This document shows positions 7,427 to 15,228 of a stretch of 47,468 nucleotides of DNA, piece after piece. Origin of the DNA: Clostridiales bacterium UBA1248. GTDB lineage: Bacteria; Bacillota; Clostridia; Oscillospirales; CAG-272. Position 1 is the stretch's first letter. The number at the start of each line of letters is the position of its first letter. The stretch lies in assembly GCA_002308615.1 (NCBI GenBank), contig DBWC01000047.1:1-47468 (forward strand), written 5' to 3'. The notes below the pieces were generated by a model. It saw only the letters and a list, made by a program, of their open reading frames with translations, was not told where the DNA came from and did not search any database. The position numbers and the translations under genes are program-made.

Positions 7427-7747
7427 AGACTATTAGGCGATTTCGATATCCGATCGGAATTCTTTTTCATCGGAAAAACCGACGAAGAAATATCGCTGGT
7501 TTGCAGGACCGAAGATACTCCGTCAAAAACGGCAGAACGCGACGACGGATGGCGAGGATTTCGCATTCAGGGAACGCTCGATTTCTCACTGATCGGTATT
7601 CTTTCAAAAATATCCGGCATCCTCACGGAACATAAAATCGGGATCTTTGCGGTATCAACGTACAATACGGATTATATCCTTGTTAAAGAAAATAACTTTG
7701 AAAAGGCTTTAACGGTATTGGCTTCCGAAGGATATACAATAATATAG
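7423..7747 (+). pseudogene. ACT-domain protein gene broken near its 5' end
   Basis: From about 7442 to the TAG at 7747 the frame encodes a typical small ACT-domain protein: EFFFIGKTDEEISLVC, then DDGWRGFRIQG, LDFSLIGILSKISGILTEHK and NTDYILVKENNFEKAL. That frame has no ATG, GTG or TTG before the conserved core and runs back to the TGA of the nitroreductase. An ATG at 7423 overlaps that TGA (ATGA), the expected coupled start, but it lies one frame away (MKTIRRF). The simplest reading is an out-of-frame deletion that removed about 20 N-terminal residues. Intact relatives are thought to be small-molecule sensors of unknown ligand. The rest of the domain is well preserved, so the loss is recent. 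Confidence 0.75.
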
Positions 7748-7772
7748 ATTAGGATTTGCAAAGGCAAACAGA

Positions 7773-8342
7773 ATGATAATTGAAACCGAAAGACTGATAC
7801 TCCGCCCGTTTCTTGAAACAGATGCGGCGGACGTTTTCGAATACTTACATAAACCGGCGGTCAACTGCTTTGCGTCGATGAAACTGGATACGCTTGAAGA
7901 CGCAAAAAAAAAAATGAAAAAACGCGTCAGCGAGACTGAATACTACTTTGCTATTACACTGAAAGACGGCGGCAAGGTGATCGGCGAGATCGACGCTTAT
8001 CCCGAAGCCGGAGAGCCGCACGAGGATGAAACCTCGCCGAAGGACACGTTCAGCCCGTGCTGGATGCTGAATCTGAATTATACCGGAAAAGGCTACGCCT
8101 ATGAAGCGGCGCACGCTTTCTTCGATTACCTGTTCAATGAAAAAGGCGCAAGGCGGATATACGCTTATACCGAGGATACTAACCTTCCGAGTCAGCACCT
8201 TTGTGAAAAACTCGGAATGCGCCGCGAAGGATTGTTCCTTGAGTTTATCTCGTTCGTAAACAACCCGGACGGCACGCCTCGTTATGAGAATACATATCAG
8301 TACGCGATTCTGAAAAAGGAGTGGGATAAAAGAAAAGCATGA
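7773..8342 (+). CDS. GNAT acetyltransferase, RimJ/RimL type
   Basis: 189 residues. It begins with the family signature ETERLILRPF, and the acetyl-CoA loop is recognisable at YTGKGYAYEAA, followed by GARRIYAYTEDTNLPSQHLCEKLGMRREG. RimJ/RimL-like enzymes transfer acetyl groups from acetyl-CoA to protein N-termini or small amines; the substrate is not predictable here. An 11-base A run encodes the lysines of DAKKKMKK. The stop overlaps the next start by 4 bases (ATGA), so the two acetyltransferases are translationally coupled. Confidence 0.92.
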   Translation: MIIETERLILRPFLETDAADVFEYLHKPAVNCFASMKLDTLEDAKKKMKKRVSETEYYFAITLKDGGKVIGEIDAYPEAGEPHEDETSPKDTFSPCWMLNLNYTGKGYAYEAAHAFFDYLFNEKGARRIYAYTEDTNLPSQHLCEKLGMRREGLFLEFISFVNNPDGTPRYENTYQYAILKKEWDKRKA

Positions 8343-8953
8343 CGCAATACGAAAGAATGGTAAAAGGTCTGATCTACGACCCCGCTGACCCGGAAATCAT
8401 GGCGGAGCAGGTCCCGTTTCAGGATAAACTGTGGGAATTCAATCAGTTGAAACCCTCTGACTATGAGAAAAAACAGCGATATATGAAAGAGGTCTTCGCC
8501 GAATGCGGCGAAAACTGCTATATCGAACTGCCGCTCCGAGCCAACTGGGGCGGTCATCACCTGCATTTCGGCTCAAATATCTACGCGAATTCCAACCTTA
8601 CGCTTGTGGACGACGGGCATATCTACGTCGGCGACAAGGTGATGTTCGGACCGAACGTGACGATCGCGACGGCGAATCATCCGATCGATCCCGAACTGCG
8701 CACCCGCGCTCTGCAGTATAACAAGGACGTGTATATCGGCGAGAACGTATGGATCGGCGCGGGAGTAATCATCGTGCCCGGAGTTCGTATAGGCAAGAAC
8801 AGCGTTATCGGCGCGGGGAGCGTCGTGACGAAGGACATCCCCGAAAACGTCGTTGCAGTCGGTAATCCCTGCCGCGTATTACGGGAAATATCCGAACGCG
8901 ATAAGGAATTCTTTTACAAAAACGAACGGATAGACTGGGAAGAGTTGGATTGA
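8339..8953 (+). CDS. maa: Maltose/galactoside-type O-acetyltransferase (hexapeptide repeat)
   Basis: 204 residues of the LacA/Maa family. The N-terminal mac domain (residues 3-60: MTQYERMVKG, DPADPEIM) precedes the left-handed beta-helix. That contains hexapeptide repeats such as VWIGAGVIIVPGVRIGKNSV and IGAGSVVTKDIPENVVAVGNP. The ATANHPIDPELR motif holds the catalytic histidine. Such enzymes acetylate sugar hydroxyls with acetyl-CoA and act as cytoplasmic trimers. The start overlaps the stop of the upstream GNAT gene. The exact sugar acceptor cannot be told, so the gene symbol is a family label. Confidence 0.9.
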   Translation: MTQYERMVKGLIYDPADPEIMAEQVPFQDKLWEFNQLKPSDYEKKQRYMKEVFAECGENCYIELPLRANWGGHHLHFGSNIYANSNLTLVDDGHIYVGDKVMFGPNVTIATANHPIDPELRTRALQYNKDVYIGENVWIGAGVIIVPGVRIGKNSVIGAGSVVTKDIPENVVAVGNPCRVLREISERDKEFFYKNERIDWEELD

Positions 8954-8955
8954 CC

Positions 8956-9354
8956 ATGAAGTTTAAACACACAAGCCGTCCGGGCTTCCTTCTCGGATTT
9001 ATAGATTTTTTCACAGCCGGATTATTCTTCCTGCTGTATATGCCTCTCGGCGGACTGCAGAAGGAACTGGAAGATATCCTCGGCCACAAGGTTCGGCCGT
9101 ACTGGCAGGCGTATCTGCTCGGTATTCCGACGCTGTTCATTTATACGCTTGTATGGATGGCGAACATATCTGAAGAACTAAAAGCGAAAGCGACCGAGCT
9201 GGGTATTGAAGGTCCGCATACGTCATGGAAGCACATGTTCTGGTGGAACATGCTCGGCTGTCTCTGCTTCGGACCGATGATCGCGACGCACAGATTCTTC
9301 AGAACGCTGAATAAGGTTGAATCAGAACTGAACAAATGTGGATCAAAAAACTGA
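8956..9354 (+). CDS. DUF4234-like integral membrane protein
   Basis: 132 residues with three hydrophobic stretches (about 10-30, 47-68 and 94-112). The HxVRPYWQAYLLGIPTLFIY region and the closing HRFFRTLNKVESELN helix resemble the DUF4234 family of small membrane proteins, whose function is unknown. A TTG two codons upstream is possible, but the ATG at 8956 gives the cleaner N-terminus MKFKHTSRPG. It follows the hexapeptide acetyltransferase with a 2-bp gap and is closed by a terminator, so it looks like the last gene of that operon. Confidence 0.75.
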   Translation: MKFKHTSRPGFLLGFIDFFTAGLFFLLYMPLGGLQKELEDILGHKVRPYWQAYLLGIPTLFIYTLVWMANISEELKAKATELGIEGPHTSWKHMFWWNMLGCLCFGPMIATHRFFRTLNKVESELNKCGSKN

Positions 9355-9378
9355 AAGGAACCAGGATAGATTTTTTAT

Positions 9379-9401
9379 CCGGACTGATGAATCCGGTTTT
9401 T
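9379..9401 (+). terminator. Intrinsic terminator after the acetyltransferase operon
   Basis: CCGGA and TCCGG pair across an 8-base loop and are followed by TTTTT, 25 bp after the DUF4234-like gene. The stem is short. Confidence 0.55.
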
Positions 9402-9414
9402 GAGGTATGATGAA

Positions 9415-10623
9415 ATGACGATAAGATCTGCAAAAACAAGCGCGATACTCATTATTTCGGCGGTATTTCTGTATATTTTGTGTTCATGCAAAGCGAACGC
9501 GCCGGACACGATGTCTGACGCAATTACAACAGAAACGTCAACGGAAACTGAAGCTTTCACAACGGAGAAAGAAACGGAAGAGGCAGAGATGAAGCTGAAA
9601 GACAATATTACGTTTGAACAAAGCGAAGAGATCATAATTCGTCCGTTTTCCTGGGCGCCGCGCGTTTATTATTCAAACGGCGGTGAGATTATCGCAGGTT
9701 ACGAGACACCGGAGGGGATAAAGACCGCTAAAAGCAAGGACGGCGGCAAAACGTGGTACGGCGAAGCGGATGCCTCGTTTTTTAAAGATCTCAACTGTGC
9801 AAACGTAAATTTCTTTTTTGATGGAGAACGTATTTATCTCGCGTACCGCGCCGTAGGGAATACCGATAAAGGACTTTACACCTCGCTTCAGGTAAGCGTA
9901 TCCGAAGACAACGGCAAAAGCTGGTCGTATCATTCGACCGTCGCCGAATACACGGACAACAAAGGCGGCTGCGGTGTATGGGAGCCTTATCTCGGACTGC
10001 TTAACGGCAGACTTATCTGTATGTATGCAAACGATCATCCGTCTGTGACGAAATATCAGAATATAGAATATCTTGTGTGGAACGGAACTGAATGGACGGA
10101 ACGCACCGTAATAAGCGACGGCAACGCTCATAAATCGCGTGACGGAATGCCCGTCTGGTGCGAGTCACCCGACGGCGGTTATCTATGCATTATCGAGAGC
10201 ACGACGGAGCGTAATAAAGGCTATCCTTTCGTGCTTAAGCTGTTTTATTCGGAGGACGGCGTGAACTGGTCCGAGCCGAAGATAATATATAAGCCGTCGT
10301 CAAAGAATTCAAAAACCGCCGCGCCGGGCGTTGCCGTTTTGCCTGACGGACGTCTGGCCGTCAGCTTTCAGACGGACGAGGACGCGACCGTAAAGGGCGA
10401 CTCTCAAAGTGTTATGAAGATAATGATCTCTGACGGCACGTCTGTAAAAGAGCTTGATAAAACACATTTCTCAACACCCGAAAACATTTTCGGCACGCCG
10501 GACGGAGAATCGTCTGTATGGAGCGGTATTTTTTACCGTGACGGTGTGATATATGCATCCGCAGGAACGAAAAACGGCTCGTCGCTCAAAACCGCCGTGG
10601 TGTATAATAAAACAAAATCGTAA
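9415..10623 (+). CDS. Asp-box (BNR, sialidase-like) lipoprotein
   Basis: 402 residues. A signal peptide ends in LCSC (lipobox Cys25), followed by a Thr/Glu-rich linker. The body is a predicted beta-propeller with Asp-boxes: SKDGGKTW, SEDNGKSW and the looser SEDGVNW, typical of BNR proteins including sialidases. An early arginine in PFSWAPRVYYSNGGE could match the sialidase Arg triad, but the complete active site is not confirmed. It probably acts at the cell surface on a glycan. The start is the ATG at 9415 after TGAGG; the TTG at 9400 lies in the terminator tail and is unlikely. It is 4 bp upstream of a sugar isomerase, so they are likely coupled. Confidence 0.82.
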   Translation: MTIRSAKTSAILIISAVFLYILCSCKANAPDTMSDAITTETSTETEAFTTEKETEEAEMKLKDNITFEQSEEIIIRPFSWAPRVYYSNGGEIIAGYETPEGIKTAKSKDGGKTWYGEADASFFKDLNCANVNFFFDGERIYLAYRAVGNTDKGLYTSLQVSVSEDNGKSWSYHSTVAEYTDNKGGCGVWEPYLGLLNGRLICMYANDHPSVTKYQNIEYLVWNGTEWTERTVISDGNAHKSRDGMPVWCESPDGGYLCIIESTTERNKGYPFVLKLFYSEDGVNWSEPKIIYKPSSKNSKTAAPGVAVLPDGRLAVSFQTDEDATVKGDSQSVMKIMISDGTSVKELDKTHFSTPENIFGTPDGESSVWSGIFYRDGVIYASAGTKNGSSLKTAVVYNKTKS

Positions 10624-10627
10624 AACA

Positions 10628-11464
10628 ATGAAAAAACTGAACAAAAAAAGGCTTTGTCTTTATACGCCGCCTTTACCTGACAACACGTCTATGCTTGATA
10701 CGATAGAACTTGCGGAAACGCTCGGACTCGGCGGCATCGAGCTTATGAATTTTTGCCGTGAGCTGAAAACTCCCGATATTGACGGTGCCGCGCGTTTATT
10801 CAACGCCGCAAAGGAAAAGGATCTGTACGTACCTTGCCTTACCGTCAACTCGGATATCCCGACTTCCCCCGATGAAGCCGTGGAGACGCTGAAAAAATAC
10901 GCCGATATATGCGCAGCGTTCGGCATAAAATATCTGCATCATACGATAGCTAAGGACTTTCATTGTTATGATATATCCGATATTGAGATAAACAGAAGAT
11001 TTGAGGTATGTATTCCCGCGGTAAAGCAGGTGTGCGAATACGCAAACTCGATAAATGTCAGTATCTTAACGGAAAATCAGGGTTTTGTCTTTAACGGCGT
11101 ATCGAATATGCGGCGGCTGTATGAAAGAACCGGAGGGAAAATCGGTTTTATCGCCGACACGGGAAATACGCTGTTTTTAGATGAAAAACCTGAGAAATTC
11201 ATAAAGGAATTTAAAGACAAAGTTTATCACGTACATATTAAAGATTATAAGATTGCAGACGGTGATGATCCGGATGAGCCTATATATATTTCACGCGGCG
11301 GGATGCGCTTTACAGACGCCGAAATAGGCACGGGGATCATCCCGCTTGACCGTGTGATAAATACGTTGAATGATATAAACTACCGCGGTATGTTCTCTCT
11401 TGAATTCAACGGCGTTAAGGACTGTGAAGAAATAAAACGAGTGCTGAAAAGAATTACCGAATGA
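10628..11464 (+). CDS. Sugar phosphate isomerase/epimerase (xylose isomerase-like TIM barrel)
   Basis: 278 residues with the AP-endonuclease-2 / xylose isomerase-like barrel pattern: LGLGGIELMNF near the N-terminus, KYLHHTIAKDF at about residue 100, ILTENQGF with a metal-ligand Glu, GFIADTGNTLF with an Asp ligand, VYHVHIKDYK with the His ligand, and SLEFNGVKD at the end. Enzymes of this fold isomerise or epimerise free or phosphorylated sugars using a divalent metal. The ATG at 10628 starts MKKLNKK; the longer frame into the upstream gene is not needed. Being 4 bp after the Asp-box lipoprotein, it may process the sugar that lipoprotein handles (inference). Confidence 0.87.
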   Translation: MKKLNKKRLCLYTPPLPDNTSMLDTIELAETLGLGGIELMNFCRELKTPDIDGAARLFNAAKEKDLYVPCLTVNSDIPTSPDEAVETLKKYADICAAFGIKYLHHTIAKDFHCYDISDIEINRRFEVCIPAVKQVCEYANSINVSILTENQGFVFNGVSNMRRLYERTGGKIGFIADTGNTLFLDEKPEKFIKEFKDKVYHVHIKDYKIADGDDPDEPIYISRGGMRFTDAEIGTGIIPLDRVINTLNDINYRGMFSLEFNGVKDCEEIKRVLKRITE

Positions 11465-11530
11465 TGACCTGACCGATTATCTTGATATGCGGGCATAAAT
11501 CCGACGAATGATCCCGACAATAATACAACA

Positions 11531-11588
11531 AAAAAAAGCAACGAATTAAGTAACCGATTATGTTAATTGATTGTTCGCTGCTTTTTTA
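11531..11588 (+). terminator. Terminator downstream of the isomerase gene
   Basis: AAAAAAAGCA with CGAA and TTAA inside pairs with TTAA, TTCG and TGCTTTTTT, giving a long interrupted stem and a T tract, about 70 bp after the stop. Confidence 0.65.
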
Positions 11589-11682
11589 TGTTATTTTATT
11601 AAACACCCAAATATATAGCGCTCAATAATATATAGAAATCTTATTCCTCATCATCAAACGAATAATCATTCAACTCTTTGTA

Positions 11683-11846
11683 TCGGATCTTTTTCGGATA
11701 AGAAAAAGACCCTGTTTTCACAAGGTCTTTGATGGATTTTGATGGAGTTTTTCTCTTTAATTCTTTCTCGATTCAGATTCAAGAGAGGATAAAATGGAGT
11801 GAACCAAATCGGGGGGAAAGAGGATAAAGAGAGGTGGAAAGGATCA
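11683..11846 (-). repeat. Interspersed ~160-bp repeat, copy B
   Basis: Same unit and orientation as copies A and C. The first ~90 bases on the minus strand, from CCTCTCTTTATCC to the GAATCGAGAAAG segment, are essentially identical to copy C. The hairpin AAAGACCTTG/CAGGGTCTTT and the TTTTTCTTATCCG tail match copy A. It is the second copy reached by transcription leaving guaA. Confidence 0.88.
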
Positions 11847-12097
11847 ACGGCTGTCCATTTCCATTCTTCTTTTTTCTATTTTGATTCAAACAAGTTTTTT
11901 CTGTCATATTGAATCAATCGGACTCGAAACGGAGGCTCACTCCATCTCATTCCATCTCGAATTCCGACTCGAAACAGAGTCTTTTTAGAGTCTTCCGTCT
12001 TGCTCTAATTCTCCTCTAAATCTCTGAAAAGAGAGAGAAAAGATGGATTTTCTATAGAAATTCTGCATTTTTCTTTCGATTTTGGAGTTGGACAGAG

Positions 12098-12257
12098 TCT
12101 TTCGGAAATAGAAAAAAGACCCTGTTTTCACAAGGTCTTTGATGGATCTTGATGGAGTTTTTCTCTTTAATTCTTTCTCGATTCAGATTCAAGAGAGGAT
12201 AAAATGGAGTGAACCAAATCGGGGGGAAAGAGGATAAAGAGAGGTGGACAGGATCAA
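12098..12257 (-). repeat. Interspersed ~160-bp repeat, copy C, abutting guaA
   Basis: This copy begins within about 7 bp of the guaA stop codon and runs in the same direction, ending in the hairpin AAAGACCTTG/CAGGGTCTTT with a TTTTTTCTATTT tail. It is probably the transcription terminator of the purine operon as well as a family member. Confidence 0.88.
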
Positions 12258-12263
12258 TGGCGA

Positions 12264-13790
12264 TCATTCCCACTCCACCGTGGCGGGGGGTTTGGAGGTT
12301 ATGTCGTATACCACGCGGTTGATGGTTTTAACTTCGTTCGTTATGCGGCGGGAGGTTTTATCGAGGACGTCGAACGGGACGCGCGTCCAGTCCGCCGTCA
12401 TAAAGTCGTCCGTCGTAACGGCGCGTAGCGCCACGGTGTAGCCGTACGTTCTCGCGTCGCCCATAACGCCGACGCTCTGCGTATCGGTAAGCACCGCGAA
12501 GTACTGATTCGATTTGACGTTTGCCGCTTCAAGTTCTTCTCTGAAAATGGCGTCCGCCTCACGCAGCGTGTCCGCTTTTTCCTTCGTTATATCGCCGATT
12601 ATACGCACTGCGAGACCCGGTCCGGGGAACGGCTGACGCATAACGAGCTTTTCCGGTATGCCGAGTTTAAGTCCGACGGCTCTTACCTCGTCCTTGAACA
12701 GCTCGCGCAGAGGCTCTACTATGCCTTTAAACTCCATTACGGACGGCAGGCCGCCGACGTTATGGTGGCTTTTTATCGTTGACGCGTCACCTTTGCCGCT
12801 TTCTATAACGTCCGGGTATATAGTTCCCTGCACCAGATAGTCCGCGTTTCCTATGACGTGGCTCTGATCCTCAAACACGCGTATGAATTCCTCGCCTATA
12901 ATACGGCGCTTTTTCTCCGGCTCTTTTACGCCGGCGAGCTTTATAAGAAATCTGTCTTCGGCATTTACGCGGATGAGATTCATATTGAACTGATGACGGA
13001 AAATGCGCTCAACGTCGTCGCCCTCGTTTTTGCGGAGCAGTCCGTGATCGACGAAAACGCAGGTCAGGTTATCGCCTACCGCTCTGTGTATCAAAACCGC
13101 CGCGACGGACGAGTCGACGCCGCCGGACAGGGCGCACAAAACGCGTCTGCCTTTAAGCTCTTTCTTATATTTTTCTATCGTTTTTTCTATGAAATCGTCC
13201 ATTTTCCAGTCGCCCTTGCAGCCGCAGACCGCGAAAATGAAGTTATATAGGATCTTCGTTCCGTATTCGGTATGCGTTACTTCCGGATGGAACTGCACGC
13301 CATATATGCGGCGGCAAAAGTCCGCCATAGCGGCGCACGGGCAGTTGTCCGTGTGAGCGATGATCTCAAAGCCGTCCGGTATCTGCTTTACGTAATCCGT
13401 ATGGCTCATCCAGCATACGCTTTTTTCGGGAACGTCATTAAAAAGATCGCATTTATTTACGTACACGTCCGTTTTTCCGTATTCGCTTATGCTTCCGGCG
13501 GAGCATATTTCACCGCCCGCCATATACGCCGTGAGCTGATGGCCGTAGCAGATGCCGAGCACGGGCACGCCGATATCAAGGATTTCCTTATCGTAATGCG
13601 GAGATCTTTCGTCGTAGACGCTGTTCGGTCCGCCCGTGAAGATTATGCCTTTATAACCCTCTTCTTTTATCTCGTCAAGCGTTATTTTGTTATACGGTTT
13701 TATCTCGGCGTAAACGCCCTGTTCGCGCACGCGGCGCGCTATCAGAAGATCGTACTGGCCGCCGAAATCAAGAACAAGAATCTTTTCCAT
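12264..13790 (-). CDS. guaA: GMP synthase (glutamine-hydrolysing)
   Basis: 508 residues, full length. It converts XMP to GMP with ATP and glutamine in the cytoplasm. The N-terminal class I glutamine amidotransferase has the nucleophile in GICYGHQL (Cys81) and the His168/Glu170 pair in QFHPEV. The ATP-pyrophosphatase domain has the P-loop LSGGVDSS (residues 221-228), and the dimerisation domain shows MRQPFPGPGLAVRIIG. It ends in TVEWE as expected. It is the last gene of a purA-purB-guaA unit; its ribosome site overlaps the purB stop. guaB is not in the window. Confidence 0.98.
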   Translation of the reverse strand: MEKILVLDFGGQYDLLIARRVREQGVYAEIKPYNKITLDEIKEEGYKGIIFTGGPNSVYDERSPHYDKEILDIGVPVLGICYGHQLTAYMAGGEICSAGSISEYGKTDVYVNKCDLFNDVPEKSVCWMSHTDYVKQIPDGFEIIAHTDNCPCAAMADFCRRIYGVQFHPEVTHTEYGTKILYNFIFAVCGCKGDWKMDDFIEKTIEKYKKELKGRRVLCALSGGVDSSVAAVLIHRAVGDNLTCVFVDHGLLRKNEGDDVERIFRHQFNMNLIRVNAEDRFLIKLAGVKEPEKKRRIIGEEFIRVFEDQSHVIGNADYLVQGTIYPDVIESGKGDASTIKSHHNVGGLPSVMEFKGIVEPLRELFKDEVRAVGLKLGIPEKLVMRQPFPGPGLAVRIIGDITKEKADTLREADAIFREELEAANVKSNQYFAVLTDTQSVGVMGDARTYGYTVALRAVTTDDFMTADWTRVPFDVLDKTSRRITNEVKTINRVVYDITSKPPATVEWE

Positions 13791-13799
13791 AAAATACCC

Positions 13800-15218
13800 T
13801 TAAAGCGATATTTCACTTTCCATATCCGTCGCCTCTTTGAGCACCGGCGAAAGTTTTTCCACGTATCTTTGCACCTGCTCTCCGCATCTGCCCGTGTAAA
13901 GTGACGGGTCGAGCACGTTGTTTATCTCTTCCTCGGTCAGGCCGAATTCCGTATGCGCGGCGAGCGCCGGGATCAGATCGCAGTCAAGTCCCTCTTTCAT
14001 CCTTGCCGTCGCTTTCATCGACTCCTGCCTTATTATCTCGTGTAAGACCTGTCTGTCTTTTCCGCGTTTTACCGCTTCCATAAGCAGATTTTCGGTCGCT
14101 ATGAACGGCAGGTATTCGGATACTGTCTTTGCTATGACTTTTTCGTTTACAACGATACCTTTCGTTACGTTCAGCATAAGACGGAGCACCGCGTCCGCGC
14201 ATAAGAACGCTTCCGGTACGCTTATCCTTCTGTTTGCGGAGTCGTCGAGCGTGCGCTCGAGCCACTGCGTTGAAGCGGTCATATAAGCGTTTGACGCGTC
14301 CGCCATAAGATATCGGGAAAGCGAGCAGATGCGCTCGCATCTCATCGGGTTGCGCTTGTACGCCATGGCGGACGAACCGATCTGATTTTTTTCAAACGGC
14401 TCTTCAAGCTGTCTGTCGTGCTGAAGCAGTCTCATATCGTTTGCAAATTTATACGCGCTCTGCGCTATTGCCGAAAGCGCGTTTATGATCGCGGAATCCG
14501 TTTTTCTCGGATAAGTCTGTCCGCATACGTCAAAATACGAATCAAATCCGAATTCCGCGCAGATCATCCCGTTCATCTTATCGATCTTTTCGGTATCGCC
14601 GCCGAAAAGCTCCATAAAGCTCGCTTCCGTGCCCGTCGTGCCGCGGCAGCCGAGCATTTTTATACGGCTTACCGTAAAGTCAATTTCTTCAAGGTCGGAG
14701 GCGAGATCCTGCAGCCACAGCGACGCACGCTTGCCGACGGTGACGAGCTGAGCCGGCTGATAATGGGTATAACCGAGCGTGGGCAGGTCTTTGTACTGCA
14801 GCGAAAAATCCGCTAAGTTCCTCATTACCGCCAAAAGCATTTTTCTTACGTACAGCAGCGCGTCGCGGTAGATTATCATATCCGCGTTGTCGGTAACGTA
14901 ACAGCTCGTGGCGCCGGAATGTATTATTCCCGCCGCGGACGGAGCCGCCTTGCCGTAAGCGTAAACGTGCGCCATAACGTCGTGCCGCACTTCTTTTTCG
15001 CGCTGCGCGGCGACTTCGTAATCTATATCGGTTATATGGGCTTCAAGCTCTTTTACCTGTTCTTCCGTTATCGGCAAGCCAAGCTTATGCTCGGCGCGTG
15101 CCAGAGCGACCCAGAGCCGTCTCCACGTCTGGATCCGCGTATCAGCGGAAAACAGTTTTAACATATATTCCGATGCGTAACGCGACGATAACGGAGATTC
15201 GTATTTATCCCTGCTCAT
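13800..15218 (-). CDS. purB: Adenylosuccinate lyase
   Basis: 472 residues of the fumarase/aspartase superfamily. It releases fumarate from adenylosuccinate to give AMP, and from SAICAR in the de novo pathway. The signature loop GSSAMAYKRNPMRCERI (residues 281-297) contains the catalytic serine region. TLGYTHYQPAQ (148-157) carries the conserved histidine, and HSGATSCYVTDNAD (100-113) the third conserved region. Start ATG after AAGGAGGACCGC. It lies 10 bp after purA and 9 bp before guaA. Confidence 0.97.
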   Translation of the reverse strand: MSRDKYESPLSSRYASEYMLKLFSADTRIQTWRRLWVALARAEHKLGLPITEEQVKELEAHITDIDYEVAAQREKEVRHDVMAHVYAYGKAAPSAAGIIHSGATSCYVTDNADMIIYRDALLYVRKMLLAVMRNLADFSLQYKDLPTLGYTHYQPAQLVTVGKRASLWLQDLASDLEEIDFTVSRIKMLGCRGTTGTEASFMELFGGDTEKIDKMNGMICAEFGFDSYFDVCGQTYPRKTDSAIINALSAIAQSAYKFANDMRLLQHDRQLEEPFEKNQIGSSAMAYKRNPMRCERICSLSRYLMADASNAYMTASTQWLERTLDDSANRRISVPEAFLCADAVLRLMLNVTKGIVVNEKVIAKTVSEYLPFIATENLLMEAVKRGKDRQVLHEIIRQESMKATARMKEGLDCDLIPALAAHTEFGLTEEEINNVLDPSLYTGRCGEQVQRYVEKLSPVLKEATDMESEISL

Positions 15219-15228
15219 GCGGTCCTCC

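Larger units (their letters stand above)
11465..12263. other. 799-bp non-coding stretch between convergent genes
   Basis: The sugar isomerase and guaA converge here. The gap holds a plus-strand terminator, repeat copies B and C, and between them (about 11860-12060) degenerate GACTCGAAAC-type words resembling the debris near 1320-1350. On the minus strand copy B reads on in one frame to a short charged tail (YKELNDYSFDDEE, then TAA at about 11654-11656), so part of the repeat could be decayed coding DNA; no complete gene is supported. Confidence 0.6.

Noticed and set aside
7903..7914. 11-base A run in the GNAT gene as a phase-variation switch
   Set aside because: Ordinary lysine codons in an intact frame; no evidence of length variation from one sequence.
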